This document shows, piece by piece, positions 7,255 through 16,298 of a DNA stretch of 64,000 nt (position 1 is its first letter; the number at the start of each line of letters is the position of its first letter). Source of the DNA: Burkholderia multivorans ATCC BAA-247 (GTDB lineage Bacteria > Pseudomonadota > Gammaproteobacteria > Burkholderiales > Burkholderiaceae); assembly GCF_000959525.1 (NCBI RefSeq), contig NZ_CP009832.1:62001-126000 (forward strand). The letters run 5' to 3'. The position numbers and the translations under genes were made by a program. The notes below the pieces were generated by a model. The model searched no databases, had not been told where the DNA came from, and saw nothing but the letters and a program-made list of their open reading frames with translations.

Positions 7255-7998
7255 ATGCCGATCAATTACCTCCGCGAATTTACAACGCCCGAGCGCAACG
7301 ACGCGACGAATCGCCGCCTCGGAAGATCGCTTGCGTTCGTCGCGGGTGCGACCAACGCCGGTGGATTTTTCGCTGTTGGCCAGTACACATCGCATATGTC
7401 TGGCATCGTGTCATCGCTGACCGATAGCGTCGTGCTGGGCGACATTAAGGTCGTCGTGGCAGGGTGCTGCTCTTTGCTCTCTTTCCTCGTTGGCGCCGCC
7501 ACGTCCGCTATCTTGATCAATTGGGGCCGCCGTAAGCGTTTGAGCAGCCAATACGCGATGCCGCTGATGCTTGAAGCTACACTGCTGCTCTTCTTCGGCC
7601 TTCTTGGCTCAAGACTTGAAACGCGCCATGTGCTCTTTGTACCTGCAACCGTCTGCCTCCTCTGCTATGTGATGGGGCTGCAGAACGCCATGATTACAAA
7701 GATCTCGAAGGCGGAGATACGTACGACACACGTCACTGGTCTTGTGACAGATATCGGGATTGAGCTTGGTAAGCTATGTTATTGGAACACTCGAGCAAGC
7801 TGCCGGGATCTCGTTCGCGCGGACCGACAAAAACTAAATCTTCTCGGATCTCTATTGCTGGCATTCGTAACGGGTGGACTAGCAGGAGCATTCGGTTTCC
7901 GCAACGTCGGCTTCGCCTCAATTGTTCCTCTTGCAATTGTCCTCATTGCGCTTGCTGTTGTGCCAGTTCTCGATGACATGCGCGCCTTGCGAAGTTAG
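7255..7998 (+). CDS. DUF1275 (YoaK-like) membrane protein
   Basis: This 247-residue integral membrane protein belongs to the DUF1275/YoaK family. The family opening is visible as LAFVAGATNAGGFFAVGQYTSHMSG at about residues 25-49, followed by about six hydrophobic segments. A later MGLQNAMITKISKAEIRTTHVTG segment (about 140-162) is the most conserved internal motif. Function of the family is unknown. The ATG at 7255 has a GGGGTGG sequence 5 bp upstream. A GTG at 7249 in the same frame would add two residues. It sits alone among prophage cargo genes and may be a host gene picked up by the phage. Confidence 0.8.
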   Translation: MPINYLREFTTPERNDATNRRLGRSLAFVAGATNAGGFFAVGQYTSHMSGIVSSLTDSVVLGDIKVVVAGCCSLLSFLVGAATSAILINWGRRKRLSSQYAMPLMLEATLLLFFGLLGSRLETRHVLFVPATVCLLCYVMGLQNAMITKISKAEIRTTHVTGLVTDIGIELGKLCYWNTRASCRDLVRADRQKLNLLGSLLLAFVTGGLAGAFGFRNVGFASIVPLAIVLIALAVVPVLDDMRALRS

Positions 7999-8468
7999 CC
8001 GAGATGCTGGGTGATATGGATCGGATGCGCCCCTTGGTCTTGCCGAGGGACATTGGTATGGGTCTCGTCGTCCTCTGCGTTGAGTCAGCTCACCACGGCG
8101 ACGAGGTCTACTAAGAACGGTTTTCTCAGTGACGGTCGTGCACTCGTGCGTCAGCCCTTCCCTATCTTGAGGATCCGAAGCGCATGCTCGCGATGTGGCG
8201 CAAGCATAAACGAGATGTGCACCACAATTCCGAGACATGCCAGTGTCGCAAGAGGCGCGTGGCTTCGGCTGCGATAAATGTGCCGCCTATCGCCATTGTC
8301 GCAACACGGTTCCCATGGCCGTGAACGCAGTTGGCGCGCAAGCCGAAATCCGGACAAGCGCCCGCTCTCCGTCGTGAAGGGGCGCGATCCATGTCGGGCT
8401 TCGCCATCCCGCTTTCGCGGCGTAGTGCGCGATTTGATATGCAAGCATCTGTCGGGCGACGCCGATGT
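7999..8468. other. No recognisable gene
   Basis: These 470 bases contain only short overlapping open frames on both strands without a good start, family similarity or consistent codon use. The stretch could be the remains of a lost cargo gene, but I cannot name it. Confidence 0.4.
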
Positions 8469-8708
8469 TCAGTGCGTCTGTTGGTGCATATGTCGCTCAA
8501 TCGCGGCCATGGCGAGTTCGAGGACGTGACTGGCGGCTAGCTCAACGGCCGTGCCGGCACGCAGGTATTGGCGAATCGGAACCACTTGTAGCTGATGACT
8601 GCCATCATTGTTGTCCACGATGAAAATATTGGCCATCCCCGTGTCCGGCACCGCCACAATCTGAATTGTCGTGCGAGATACGGTCACTTGCATACTTACT
8701 GTTGACAT
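8469..8708 (-). CDS. Small hypothetical protein, paralogue 1
   Basis: This 79-residue protein of unknown function is clearly related to the product of 8937-9182. Both begin M-(S/T)-T-V-x-M-Q and have a middle A-x-I-(F/Y)-x-V-(D/N) strand followed by a DGS turn. Both also share an (I/V)R(Q/E)YL-A segment and a closing HxLE helix. The start at 8708 was chosen by this alignment; the frame is open to 8777 but the extra residues have no counterpart. The Shine-Dalgarno is weak. The gene runs toward the DUF1275 gene. Confidence 0.6.
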   Translation of the reverse strand: MSTVSMQVTVSRTTIQIVAVPDTGMANIFIVDNNDGSHQLQVVPIRQYLRAGTAVELAASHVLELAMAAIERHMHQQTH

Positions 8709-8936
8709 GCTAGTCGTCCGGTTTAGGCCGACGATAGTATGCCCCTTGGTAGCCCATTGAATTTTCGTGTAAACCACTTTTCCAGCTGCGCGGTGACAAA
8801 ATTGTGGGGCCTATGAGCGCTTTTTATGTCTGAAGCAACTGGCGAGAGTCATCGTGGCGAGCCGAACGTCAAAAAATGACGTATTGCAGCGCAAGATTCA
8901 TACTGCGCACTGCAGCGCGTACACTGGTTGCGGCCG

Positions 8937-9182
8937 CTATAATCCATCCTTGCGCAGGCGGTCCAGCTCCCCAAGTGCTGTGGTGATGACTTCAAGGATA
9001 TGTCGTACAACCTGTTCGCTGGACATCCCGGCGTCGAGGTACTCCCGCACACTCATCGCTCTCGGCTGCTGCGAACTACCATCGCTGTTGACCATGTAAA
9101 TCTTGGCGGTGGCTTGTTCCGCCAGTAGGACGACCTGAACAGTTTTACCGCTGACAACTGTCTGCATGCACACGGTTGTCAT
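8937..9182 (-). CDS. Small hypothetical protein, paralogue 2
   Basis: This 81-residue protein of unknown function is a paralogue of the preceding one on the same strand. Its layout is a two-strand beta start, a SDGSSQ turn, an MSVREYLDAGMSSEQV segment and a C-terminal helix. A strong Shine-Dalgarno (AGGAGG) lies 6 bp upstream of the ATG at 9182, which supports the start. It is separated from paralogue 1 by 228 bp and from the portal gene by 192 bp, so it may have its own promoter. Nothing links it to virion assembly. Confidence 0.65.
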   Translation of the reverse strand: MTTVCMQTVVSGKTVQVVLLAEQATAKIYMVNSDGSSQQPRAMSVREYLDAGMSSEQVVRHILEVITTALGELDRLRKDGL

Positions 9183-9328
9183 CGCTCCCTCCTGGTGAAA
9201 CCGACTTTACGCTCGGAACAGCATGCTGTTATAACTATGACAAAAGGCCCGGCGTATTATCAATCTTTTGGAGTACCACCTCGAGACCGGCGCGACCTAA
9301 GATTATTTTTCTGCCCCTGTCTCTTCAG

Positions 9329-9356
9329 TAGGAGTGGGGCAAGCGCCCCACTCCTA
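9329..9356. terminator. 12-bp G+C-rich hairpin after gene Q
   Basis: Perfect arms 9329-9340 and 9345-9356 have an AAGC loop and lie 19 bp beyond the stop of the portal gene. There is no T-tract on either strand, so termination efficiency is uncertain. Position fits the end of the leftward P-Q operon. Confidence 0.45.
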
Positions 9357-9374
9357 ATATCGGCCACGCAAAAG

Positions 9375-10424
9375 CTATAGGACCGGCGTGTGCCGGCGAA
9401 AGCGGACGACCTCGACGCCGAGCCAGTCGTTCACCTCCTGCAGCCGCGCTTTTAGCGGCTCGATCTCGAGTTCGTTGAACACCTCCGCCGCCTTACGAAC
9501 GTCACCGAACCCTCCAGCGTTCGACGGGATGATGCCCATCAGCTGCGGCGGCACCCGGTGCGCCGCGAGCTGATCTTCTACCGTCACCTTCTTGATGTTC
9601 CAGAATTCGTCCTTCGCCGCAACCTCGCCGATCGGCAGCAACTGAATGCCGTCCTTCTTACCCTTAGGCGCGTACATAAACAGGTTCCGGAAGTTGCCCG
9701 GCCCCTTCGCGTTCTTCAGCGCCGCGCGCAGATTGTCGACGTCCTCCTGCTTCTCGGCCGCGTCGGTCATGTACAGGATGAAGCCGGCGTGGCTGCCGTT
9801 CTTGTAGTAGCGCCGCCGAAAGAGGGTCGCGCTCTCATTTAGCCACGTCGAATTCAGCGCCGAGAGGTATTCGGGCAGCCCGTAAATCTCCTGATTCAGG
9901 TCGGGCTCGTACAGGTGATAGACGGCGCCTGCCGGAAACGCGTGCGGCTCGCGCACGTTCGTCACGAACCAATACTGGCCCGGCTCGACCCCGACCCGCG
10001 TGTATTTCGCGAGCGAGCATTTCAACGCCATCGGCTGCCCCAGCCGATTTGTGCGCAGTTCGAGGTAGCTGTTCGCGAAGACCAGATACTCGAGTACGAA
10101 CCGGCTGAAGTCTGCGCGCGACAGCAGCGGATGCTCGACGTACGACTGCACGAGGATGTTGCGCTTCACGTAGATAGCCGAGCTGTGATGCGGCGCGGCG
10201 CGGAACGAGCGCGCGAGACCGTCCAGCGGAAGCGGCGGCTCATACCAGTTCCCCATCTGCATGCACTCGGCGTAGTCGAGCAGCTCGCGTCGGTCGAGCA
10301 CGGCAACCGGGTCGCCGAACGAGAACACTTCCGCGTGCGTAGCCGGCGCTGACTGCGTGTCGACCGTCAGCTCGCTGCGGTCGTGTGCGCGGCGCGCGGC
10401 GCCGCGTCGATACTTGCGTGACAT
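9375..10424 (-). CDS. Q: Phage portal protein (P2 gpQ)
   Basis: This 349-residue portal protein forms the dodecameric ring at the capsid vertex through which DNA is packaged and ejected. It matches the P2 gpQ family along its length: an FSFGDPVAVLDRREL opening, a WYEPPLP segment, a central VRRRYYKNGSHAGFIL-like segment, and a C-terminal HRVPPQLMGIIP motif followed by GFGDVRKAAEVF. The ATG at 10424 overlaps the terminase stop codon (TGATG), showing translational coupling. Transcription is leftward, away from the O-N-M operon, as in P2. Confidence 0.93.
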   Translation of the reverse strand: MSRKYRRGAARRAHDRSELTVDTQSAPATHAEVFSFGDPVAVLDRRELLDYAECMQMGNWYEPPLPLDGLARSFRAAPHHSSAIYVKRNILVQSYVEHPLLSRADFSRFVLEYLVFANSYLELRTNRLGQPMALKCSLAKYTRVGVEPGQYWFVTNVREPHAFPAGAVYHLYEPDLNQEIYGLPEYLSALNSTWLNESATLFRRRYYKNGSHAGFILYMTDAAEKQEDVDNLRAALKNAKGPGNFRNLFMYAPKGKKDGIQLLPIGEVAAKDEFWNIKKVTVEDQLAAHRVPPQLMGIIPSNAGGFGDVRKAAEVFNELEIEPLKARLQEVNDWLGVEVVRFRRHTPVL

Positions 10425-12175
10425 CAGAAAATCTCCATGAATCCGGTGTTGGTACCTGTCGCCCCCTCGAGCGGCTCGTTCGCGAGCGCGTGCATGCACG
10501 CCCAGGCGAGGTCGCCGTGGCTCGCCTCTTCTGAGCGGCTCGCCTTGTACGTGACCTGCAGGCCGCTGGGCGTGAGCGTCTTCTTGATTGCCATGAATGA
10601 CGCAGCGAGATCCTTCCAGCCCGAGTCAAATTCGAACCGGCCCTTGCGGATCACGTTCTGCGCCTTCATTACGAGCGCGGTCTTGATCTCCACCGAGTAG
10701 TGGAACGGCGTCGCGGCCGGGAAGAACTTCGTGACGAGCTGGTAGACGCCCTGCCCGATCCCGGTCGTATCGATGCCGATGTAGGTGACCCGGTAGCGCC
10801 GGGTCAGCGCCTCGATCTGACCGGCCTGCGCCTCAAAGTCGAGGCCGTGCCACTGGAACCGCTCGAGCACGCGGAACTTTCCGCCCGGATACTTCGGCGG
10901 CGCCACGACGACACAGCCAGCGCTGTCGCCCGTGTGCGAGGGGTCATAGCCGATCCAGACGTCCTCGTCGCCGAATGGGCGCAGATACAGCGGCTTGAAG
11001 TCGTCCCACACTTCCCACGTATCGACCATGCAGGGCTGCAGCGCCGACAGCGGAAACACCGACAGCGAGTCGTCGATGAACTGACACAGCAGCAGGTTCG
11101 CGTATTCGTCGGCGCTGTATTCGAGTTTCAGGCGCTCGAGGTCGAACAGGTTGCAGCCACCGCGCACGGCGTCCTCGACGGTCACGATCTGCCGCCATTG
11201 GCCGTCGCCGCACGCGCGCCCCGCCGCGAGAGAGGCATTCGAGATGTCGACCGACACGCGCTGATCCTTCGGGCGGCCGCGGTTGAACAGCGCGCCGGAC
11301 CAGAACGGATATGCGTCGTGTGCGAGGCTCGACGGCGTCGAAAAATACGTCTGGCGCCACTGCGAGTGGATCGCCATGCCCGACGCGACCTTGCGCAGGT
11401 CCTGAAAGCGCGGCACCCAGAAGTACTCGTCGAAATACAGGTTGCCGTGGTAGCTCTGCGCGGTGCGCGCGTTCGTGCCGAGGAAGTACAGCGTTGCGCC
11501 ATTCGGTAGCACGATTGGGTCGCCCTTCAGCTCAACGCCCACCGTATCTTTCGCGAACTGGACGATGTACTGACGGAACACGTGCGCCTGCGCCTTGCTG
11601 GCCGACAGGAAGATCTGATTGCGGCCGGTGTTCAGCGCGTCGAGCAATGCCTCACGCGCGAAGTACCAGGTCGCGCCGATCTGCCGGCTCTTCAGGATGT
11701 TGCGGATTCGTTCCTTGAATCCCGCGCGATACCACGTGCGCTGATAGTCGAAGATCGATTCGAGGAATGCATCGTTCAGCTTCTCGATCTGCTCGTCGGT
11801 GAACGCGTTGCGCTCGTCCGCGCTGCGCGACCGTCTCGTCCCGCCCGCGCTCCCGCATTGGCTCACCTTCGCGTCGTTCGCCGGGCGCGTGCGCAGCCGG
11901 TCGAGCTGACGCGTCAGCAGGTCAATCTCTTTGAAGTCGCGCCCTTCTTTCTTCTCCTTCACGACGAGCCGAATCAGCTGCGCCTCCATCGACAGCGCGA
12001 CGCGATCGACCGGCTCGGTCTCGTCCCATCTATCGCGCCGCTTCCAGCTGTACAGCGTGGCCGGCTTCTCACCGAGCATGTCGGCGATGCGCGCGATGCG
12101 ATAGCCCTGCCAGTAGAGATCACGTGCGCGTCGGCGTGGATCAACGTCAGATGAATCAGTGAGAAGTGCAGTCAT
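10424..12175 (-). CDS. P: Terminase large (ATPase) subunit (P2 gpP)
   Basis: This 583-residue terminase large subunit is the motor ATPase and cos-cleaving nuclease that packages DNA through the portal. An N-terminal helix-turn-helix-like segment (ARDLYWQGYRIARIADMLG) is followed by the ATPase domain. The Walker A-like SRQIGATWYF and the Walker B-like GNLYFDEYFWV are visible. A C-terminal nuclease domain has acidic residues in WIGYDPSHTGDSAG. Length is normal for gpP. Its upstream region is shared with gene O and contains the symmetrical Ogr-type dyad, so P-Q and O-S are probably activated together. Confidence 0.94.
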   Translation of the reverse strand: MTALLTDSSDVDPRRRARDLYWQGYRIARIADMLGEKPATLYSWKRRDRWDETEPVDRVALSMEAQLIRLVVKEKKEGRDFKEIDLLTRQLDRLRTRPANDAKVSQCGSAGGTRRSRSADERNAFTDEQIEKLNDAFLESIFDYQRTWYRAGFKERIRNILKSRQIGATWYFAREALLDALNTGRNQIFLSASKAQAHVFRQYIVQFAKDTVGVELKGDPIVLPNGATLYFLGTNARTAQSYHGNLYFDEYFWVPRFQDLRKVASGMAIHSQWRQTYFSTPSSLAHDAYPFWSGALFNRGRPKDQRVSVDISNASLAAGRACGDGQWRQIVTVEDAVRGGCNLFDLERLKLEYSADEYANLLLCQFIDDSLSVFPLSALQPCMVDTWEVWDDFKPLYLRPFGDEDVWIGYDPSHTGDSAGCVVVAPPKYPGGKFRVLERFQWHGLDFEAQAGQIEALTRRYRVTYIGIDTTGIGQGVYQLVTKFFPAATPFHYSVEIKTALVMKAQNVIRKGRFEFDSGWKDLAASFMAIKKTLTPSGLQVTYKASRSEEASHGDLAWACMHALANEPLEGATGTNTGFMEIF

Positions 12176-12214
12176 GCGGCAAGGCTACCGACGCGCGCGC
12201 GCGAGCCCTACTGT

Positions 12215-12247
12215 CAGCGGTTGTACTAGTTGCGCACACAACCGCTG
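12215..12247. promoter_or_regulatory. Ogr-type late-activator site for the divergent P and O operons
   Basis: Perfect 10-bp arms, 12215-12224 and 12238-12247, flank a 13-bp spacer. The inner core is GGTTGT-N13-ACAACC, shared with sites upstream of V and FI. It sits midway between the divergent P and O genes, as the single shared activator site does in P2. Confidence 0.75.
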
Positions 12248-12324
12248 TTCATTGCGACGCCATCGCGAACTGCCGACACTGGAATCCCTGAATACAGCAC
12301 CCTGCCCTCTTAGAGGTTTCGCAC

Positions 12325-13146
12325 ATGGCACAGGACACGAAGAAGACGAAGTTTTTCCGGATCGCGACCGAAGGCGCGACCACGGACGGTCGCACGATCG
12401 ATCGCGCGATGCTCGAACAAATGGCCCGCTCGTACGATCCCGCGGTGTACGGCGCGCGCATCAACATGGAACACATTCGCGGGCTTTATCCCGATGGCGC
12501 GTTTCGCTCGTATGGCGACGTGATTGCGCTGAAGGCCGAAGAGCAGGACGGCAAGATGCGTCTGCTCGCGCAGCTCTCGCCGACCAAGGATCTGATCGCG
12601 ATGACCACCGAGCAGCGGCAGAAGGTCTACACGTCGATGGAGGTCGACCCCGACTTCGCGGGCACCGGCGAGGCATATCTGGTTGGTCTGGCCGTCACGG
12701 ACAACCCGGCGAGCCTCGGCACCGAGATGCTCGCTTTCAGCGCGAAGAACCGTGCGTTCGACACGCGCAAGCTGCGCCCGGAAAACCTCTTCAGCGCCGC
12801 GGTGGAAGCCGACATCGAGCTTGAGGACGACGCCCCGACGCGCGCAGGCGACGCCGCGCGTTCGCTGTTCTCCAAGGTCCGCAGCCTGCTCAATCGCAAG
12901 GAAGCGTCCGACGATCAGCGCTTCTCCGATCTCTCGCAGTCGGTCGTGGCGGTCGCCGAAAGCCAGAGCCAGGTGCTCGATCAGGTCGAGCGGTTCAGCA
13001 ACGAGCTGGCCGATGTGAAGCGCGCGCTGAAAGACGCTGAAGCGCGCCATTCCGATCTGGTGCAGAAGCTCTCGCGCACCGATAGCGATCGGCAGCAACG
13101 GCCGACGTCGACGGGCGGCGACAACGCCGTGCTGACCGACTGCTGA
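12325..13146 (+). CDS. O: Capsid scaffolding protein / prohead protease (P2 gpO)
   Basis: This 273-residue protein is the internal scaffold and maturation protease of the P2 family. The N-terminal half is the serine protease domain; by comparison with gpO the triad is likely Asp21, His50 (NMEHIRG) and Ser104 (YTSMEVDP). The C-terminal half, from about residue 190, is a charged coiled coil that acts as scaffold. A Shine-Dalgarno-like AGAGG precedes the ATG. It is the first gene of the rightward head-lysis operon. Confidence 0.92.
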   Translation: MAQDTKKTKFFRIATEGATTDGRTIDRAMLEQMARSYDPAVYGARINMEHIRGLYPDGAFRSYGDVIALKAEEQDGKMRLLAQLSPTKDLIAMTTEQRQKVYTSMEVDPDFAGTGEAYLVGLAVTDNPASLGTEMLAFSAKNRAFDTRKLRPENLFSAAVEADIELEDDAPTRAGDAARSLFSKVRSLLNRKEASDDQRFSDLSQSVVAVAESQSQVLDQVERFSNELADVKRALKDAEARHSDLVQKLSRTDSDRQQRPTSTGGDNAVLTDC

Positions 13147-13183
13147 TCGACCTCACCACCCATTTTCGTAAAACGGAGAATCC

Positions 13184-14203
13184 ATGCGGAACGACACCCG
13201 CGCGCTATATAACCGCTACGTCGAGCGTATTGAACAACTGAACGGCATCAGCGATGCGACGAAGAAGTTTTCCGTCGTGCCCAGCGTGCAGCAAACGCTC
13301 GAAACGAAAATTCAGGAATCGAGCGCATTCCTCTCTCGGATCAACATCCACGGCGTCGAGGAAATGGAAGGCGACAAGATCGGCCTCGGTGTGTCCGGCC
13401 CGATCGCGAGCCGCACCGATACGACCAAGCGCGCGCGTGAGACACGCGACGTCTCGGCGCTCGACAACCAGAAGTACCGCTGCGAGAAGACGAACTACGA
13501 CACCCATATTCGCTACCAACAGCTCGACGCGTGGGCGAAGTTTCCGGACTTCCAGGCGCGTGTGCGCGATTCGATCATTGTGCGCCAGGCGCTCGACCGC
13601 ATCATGATCGGCTGGAACGGCGAGCGCGTCGCAGCCGACACCGATCTCGTGGCGAATCCGCTGCTGCAGGACGTGAACATCGGCTGGCTGCAGCAGTATC
13701 GGAACAACGCGAAGGAACGCGTGTTCTCCGGTGCCAAGGTCGGCAAGGGCGAGGAATTCAAGAACCTCGACGCCGTCGTCACGCTCGCGCGCAACGAGTT
13801 CCTCGACCCGTGGTACGCGGAAGACCCGAATCTCGTCGTGATCTGTGGGCGCGAGCTGCTGCAGGACAAGTATTTCCCGCTCATCAACCAGGCGCAGCCG
13901 TCGACCGAAACGCTCGCGACCGACATCGTCGTGTCGCAGAAGCGACTCGGCAACCTGCCGGCCGTCACCGTCCCGTACTTTCCGGCTCACGCGCTGATGG
14001 TCACGCGACTGGACAACCTGTCGATTTACTGGCAAATCAGCGCGCGCCGGCGCTCGCTGAAGGAAGTTCCCGAGCGCGATCGCGTCGAAAACTACGAAAG
14101 CTCGAACGATGCGTACGTGATCGAGCAGTACGGCGCCGGCTGCGTGGTCGAAAACATCCAGCTCGTCGACGACGCACCGGCTGCTGCGCAGGGTGGTGCA
14201 TGA
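13184..14203 (+). CDS. N: Major capsid protein (P2 gpN)
   Basis: This 339-residue protein is the main shell subunit of the P2 family with the HK97-type fold. Family features are the N-terminal segment YNRYVERIEQLNGI (removed or trimmed by gpO in P2) and a central QYRNNAKERVFSG region. A KRLGNLPAVTVPYFPAHALMVTRLDNLSIYWQ-type stretch follows near the C-terminus. Length is close to P2 gpN. The start has an excellent Shine-Dalgarno (CGGAG). The stop codon overlaps the ATG of gene M. Confidence 0.95.
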   Translation: MRNDTRALYNRYVERIEQLNGISDATKKFSVVPSVQQTLETKIQESSAFLSRINIHGVEEMEGDKIGLGVSGPIASRTDTTKRARETRDVSALDNQKYRCEKTNYDTHIRYQQLDAWAKFPDFQARVRDSIIVRQALDRIMIGWNGERVAADTDLVANPLLQDVNIGWLQQYRNNAKERVFSGAKVGKGEEFKNLDAVVTLARNEFLDPWYAEDPNLVVICGRELLQDKYFPLINQAQPSTETLATDIVVSQKRLGNLPAVTVPYFPAHALMVTRLDNLSIYWQISARRRSLKEVPERDRVENYESSNDAYVIEQYGAGCVVENIQLVDDAPAAAQGGA

Positions 14204-14886
14204 CGAACCCGTTCCGCCAACACTTCCAGCGCACTGTCGCGGCGAAGGCCGCGCGCGGCACGCCGGCGGGCGTCGGCGGGCTGCGCGACGACTCGGCGTA
14301 CACGCTGATGCTGGCGCAGCTCGACGAGCATCGCCGCGCGCTGAAGGCCGTCGAGTCGCTCGAGCGCAAGGCCGATCTGAAGCGGCAATTCCTGCCGACG
14401 TACGACGCCTGGGTCGCGGGCGTGCTGGAGGGTGCCGCCGGCGCGCAGGACGACGTGCTAATGACGATCATGGTCTGGCGCGTCGACGTCGGTGACTTCC
14501 GCGGTGCGCTGGAGATCGGCGCGTACGCGCTGCGGCACGGCCTGCCTCTGCCGGACCAGTACAAGCGCAGCACACCGTGCCTGCTCGTCGAGGAATTCGC
14601 CGAGGCCGCGCTGCGCGCGCATCGCGCAGGCGCGCCGATCCAGGTCGAGCCGCTGCTCGAAATCGAGCAGCTGACGACGGGCGCCGACATGCCCGATGAA
14701 GTGCGCGCGAAGCTGCACAAAGCGATCGGCTACGGGCTCACCGCCGCCGAGCCGGCGCGTGCCCTGGACCACCTGCGCCGCGCGCTGCAGCTCTTCGCGA
14801 ACGTCGGCGTGAAGAAGGACATCGAGCGGCTCGAGCGCGAACTGAAGAACTCTGCCAGCGGGGGCCAGCGCGGCCCCGACGGCTGA
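14200..14886 (+). CDS. M: Terminase small (endonuclease) subunit (P2 gpM)
   Basis: This 228-residue small terminase subunit recognises cos and works with gpP in packaging. The family is recognised from an RHRRALKAVESLERK-like helix, TYDAWVAGVLEG, and the MIWRVDVGDFRGALEIGAYALRHGL-type core. Its ATG overlaps the capsid stop codon (ATGA). The frame is open far upstream as a shadow of gene N, so the start was taken at the overlap and family N-terminus (MTNPFRQHFQR). Confidence 0.93.
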   Translation: MTNPFRQHFQRTVAAKAARGTPAGVGGLRDDSAYTLMLAQLDEHRRALKAVESLERKADLKRQFLPTYDAWVAGVLEGAAGAQDDVLMTIMVWRVDVGDFRGALEIGAYALRHGLPLPDQYKRSTPCLLVEEFAEAALRAHRAGAPIQVEPLLEIEQLTTGADMPDEVRAKLHKAIGYGLTAAEPARALDHLRRALQLFANVGVKKDIERLERELKNSASGGQRGPDG

Positions 14887-14975
14887 TACCAAGCGTACCC
14901 CGCGCACCAGGCGGCACGGGGCCGTAGCCGGCACTGTCCGCGCGAAAGCCCCGTCCACCGCCTCACCTTTTCAAC

Positions 14976-15467
14976 ATGACGAGCCCGACCATGTCCTTTG
15001 TCTCGACCCCGCCGCTGGCGCAGCCGCCGCGAACCTCTGCGCCGCCGATTGCGAACGACGCGTTCTACCCGGACGTGTCGCTCGAACACGCACGCGACAC
15101 CATGCGCCTCGACGGATCCGTGACCGATACCCGTTTGCGGCACGAGCTGCTCGCGGCAATCGCCAGCGTCAATGACGAATTGCGCGCGGCGCGCGCGGCG
15201 TGGCGCGATGCCGGCTTCGCGCGGCTCGCCGATGTACCGGCCCACCAGCTCGACGGCGAAAGCGTGCTGCTGCAGCACTACCGGCGCGCCGTGTACTGCC
15301 TAGCAAAGGCGACGCTCATCGAGCGGTACCGCGATTACGACACGACCGGCGACGGTGCACGCCGCGCCGACGAGCTGGAGCCTCAGAGCGACGAACTACG
15401 CCGCGATGCGCGCTGGGCGATCAGCGACATCGTCGGCCGGCCGCGCGTGACCGTGGAGCTCATCTGA
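14976..15467 (+). CDS. L: Head completion protein (P2 gpL)
   Basis: This 163-residue head completion protein stabilises filled heads. Recognisable family elements are FYPDVSLEHARDTMRLDGSVT-like residues near 30-50 and a helical HYRRAVYCLAKATLIERYRDYDTTGDG stretch in the middle. A C-terminal DELRRDARWAISDIVGRPRV segment follows. An in-frame ATG at 14991 is an alternative start. It is separated from M by 89 bp and overlaps the next small gene by one base. Confidence 0.9.
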   Translation: MTSPTMSFVSTPPLAQPPRTSAPPIANDAFYPDVSLEHARDTMRLDGSVTDTRLRHELLAAIASVNDELRAARAAWRDAGFARLADVPAHQLDGESVLLQHYRRAVYCLAKATLIERYRDYDTTGDGARRADELEPQSDELRRDARWAISDIVGRPRVTVELI

Positions 15468-15709
15468 TGCGAGCAACGTACCGAATCCGTCGCCTGCCGC
15501 AGGACCGCGTCATTGATGACCGACACGTCGCGGCACCGTTTCAAGTTCAACGCCGCATCGCGGGACTCTTCTGGCGCGAAATCGCTCTGTGCTCCGACCT
15601 CGACACTGCGTCGTTGATGCTGCAGGCCGCAGTACGCGCGCGTCGGCTGGCGTCATTGAAACCGCGGCTCGTCGCCCATTACGGTGCGGATGGTCAGGAG
15701 CTGTCCTGA
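15467..15709 (+). CDS. Small hypothetical protein between L and X
   Basis: This 80-residue basic protein of unknown function lies between head completion and tail genes. It starts on the ATGA overlap with gene L and ends on a similar overlap with gene X, so it is clearly part of the operon. Codon use matches its neighbours. P2 itself has no gene here, but related Burkholderia phages have small proteins at this place. No motif is recognisable. Confidence 0.75.
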   Translation: MRATYRIRRLPQDRVIDDRHVAAPFQVQRRIAGLFWREIALCSDLDTASLMLQAAVRARRLASLKPRLVAHYGADGQELS

Positions 15710-15921
15710 TGTGGGTGCGCGCGCTCCAGGGCGAAACCGTCGACGCACTGTGCTGGCGCGTGCTCGGCCGCACGCGCGGTGTCGTCGAGGCGGTGCTCGA
15801 GCTGAACCGGGATCTCGCGCAGTACGGCCCGATCCTGCCTCACGGGCTGCTCGTCGAGCTACCCGACGAACCACCGCAAGCGGCGCAATCCGGCGCCGAG
15901 CGGCTCCAGTTATGGGACTGA
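15709..15921 (+). CDS. X: Tail protein X (LysM-like, P2 gpX)
   Basis: This 70-residue tail protein of the gpX family has one LysM-like fold. The GETVDALCWRVLGRT start and the LELNRDLAQYGPILPHGLLVELP core are diagnostic. In P2 gpX is needed for tail assembly. The start overlaps the previous stop (TGATG), and the gene ends just before the holin start at 15924. Confidence 0.92.
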   Translation: MWVRALQGETVDALCWRVLGRTRGVVEAVLELNRDLAQYGPILPHGLLVELPDEPPQAAQSGAERLQLWD

Positions 15922-15923
15922 GA

Positions 15924-16298
15924 ATGGCTGAACCTATTTCCACGTCGTCCGCGACGACCGCGGCGCTCGGTGTCGCGACGCTGTCGCTGTTTCCCGGCGT
16001 CGACGCCAATGTCGTCATGGGTGCCTTCGCCGGCTCGCTGCTATTCGTGATGACCGCGGCCGACCCGTCGATCCCGAAACGCGTCGCGTTCTTCGTGATC
16101 TCGTTCGTGGCGGGGTGCCTGACCGCGGACCTGTTCGCAGCCGGGCTCGACGCCGTGCTTCCCGCGCGAATCGAAGTTCACGCCGGCATCGGCGCACTGA
16201 TCGCCTCGGCACTCGTCGTGAAGCTGCTGCTGTGGCTGATCGCGCAGGCCGACGCGCCCGATCGGTTGCTGAACGTGTTCAAGGGGAGGGAAAAGTGA
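15924..16298 (+). CDS. Putative holin
   Basis: This 124-residue protein has three or four hydrophobic segments (about residues 15-50, 58-75 and 88-108) and a short basic cytoplasmic tail (RLLNVFKGREK). It lies directly upstream of a second small membrane protein and the endolysin. By position and topology it is the holin or antiholin that times lysis by making the inner membrane permeable. An in-frame ATG at 15912 would add four residues and overlap gene X, so dual starts are conceivable. Confidence 0.8.
   Translation: MAEPISTSSATTAALGVATLSLFPGVDANVVMGAFAGSLLFVMTAADPSIPKRVAFFVISFVAGCLTADLFAAGLDAVLPARIEVHAGIGALIASALVVKLLLWLIAQADAPDRLLNVFKGREK

Noticed and set aside
7999-8468. Possible transposase or regulator remnant
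   Set aside because: I looked at all frames and could not match a family; reported only as a gap.
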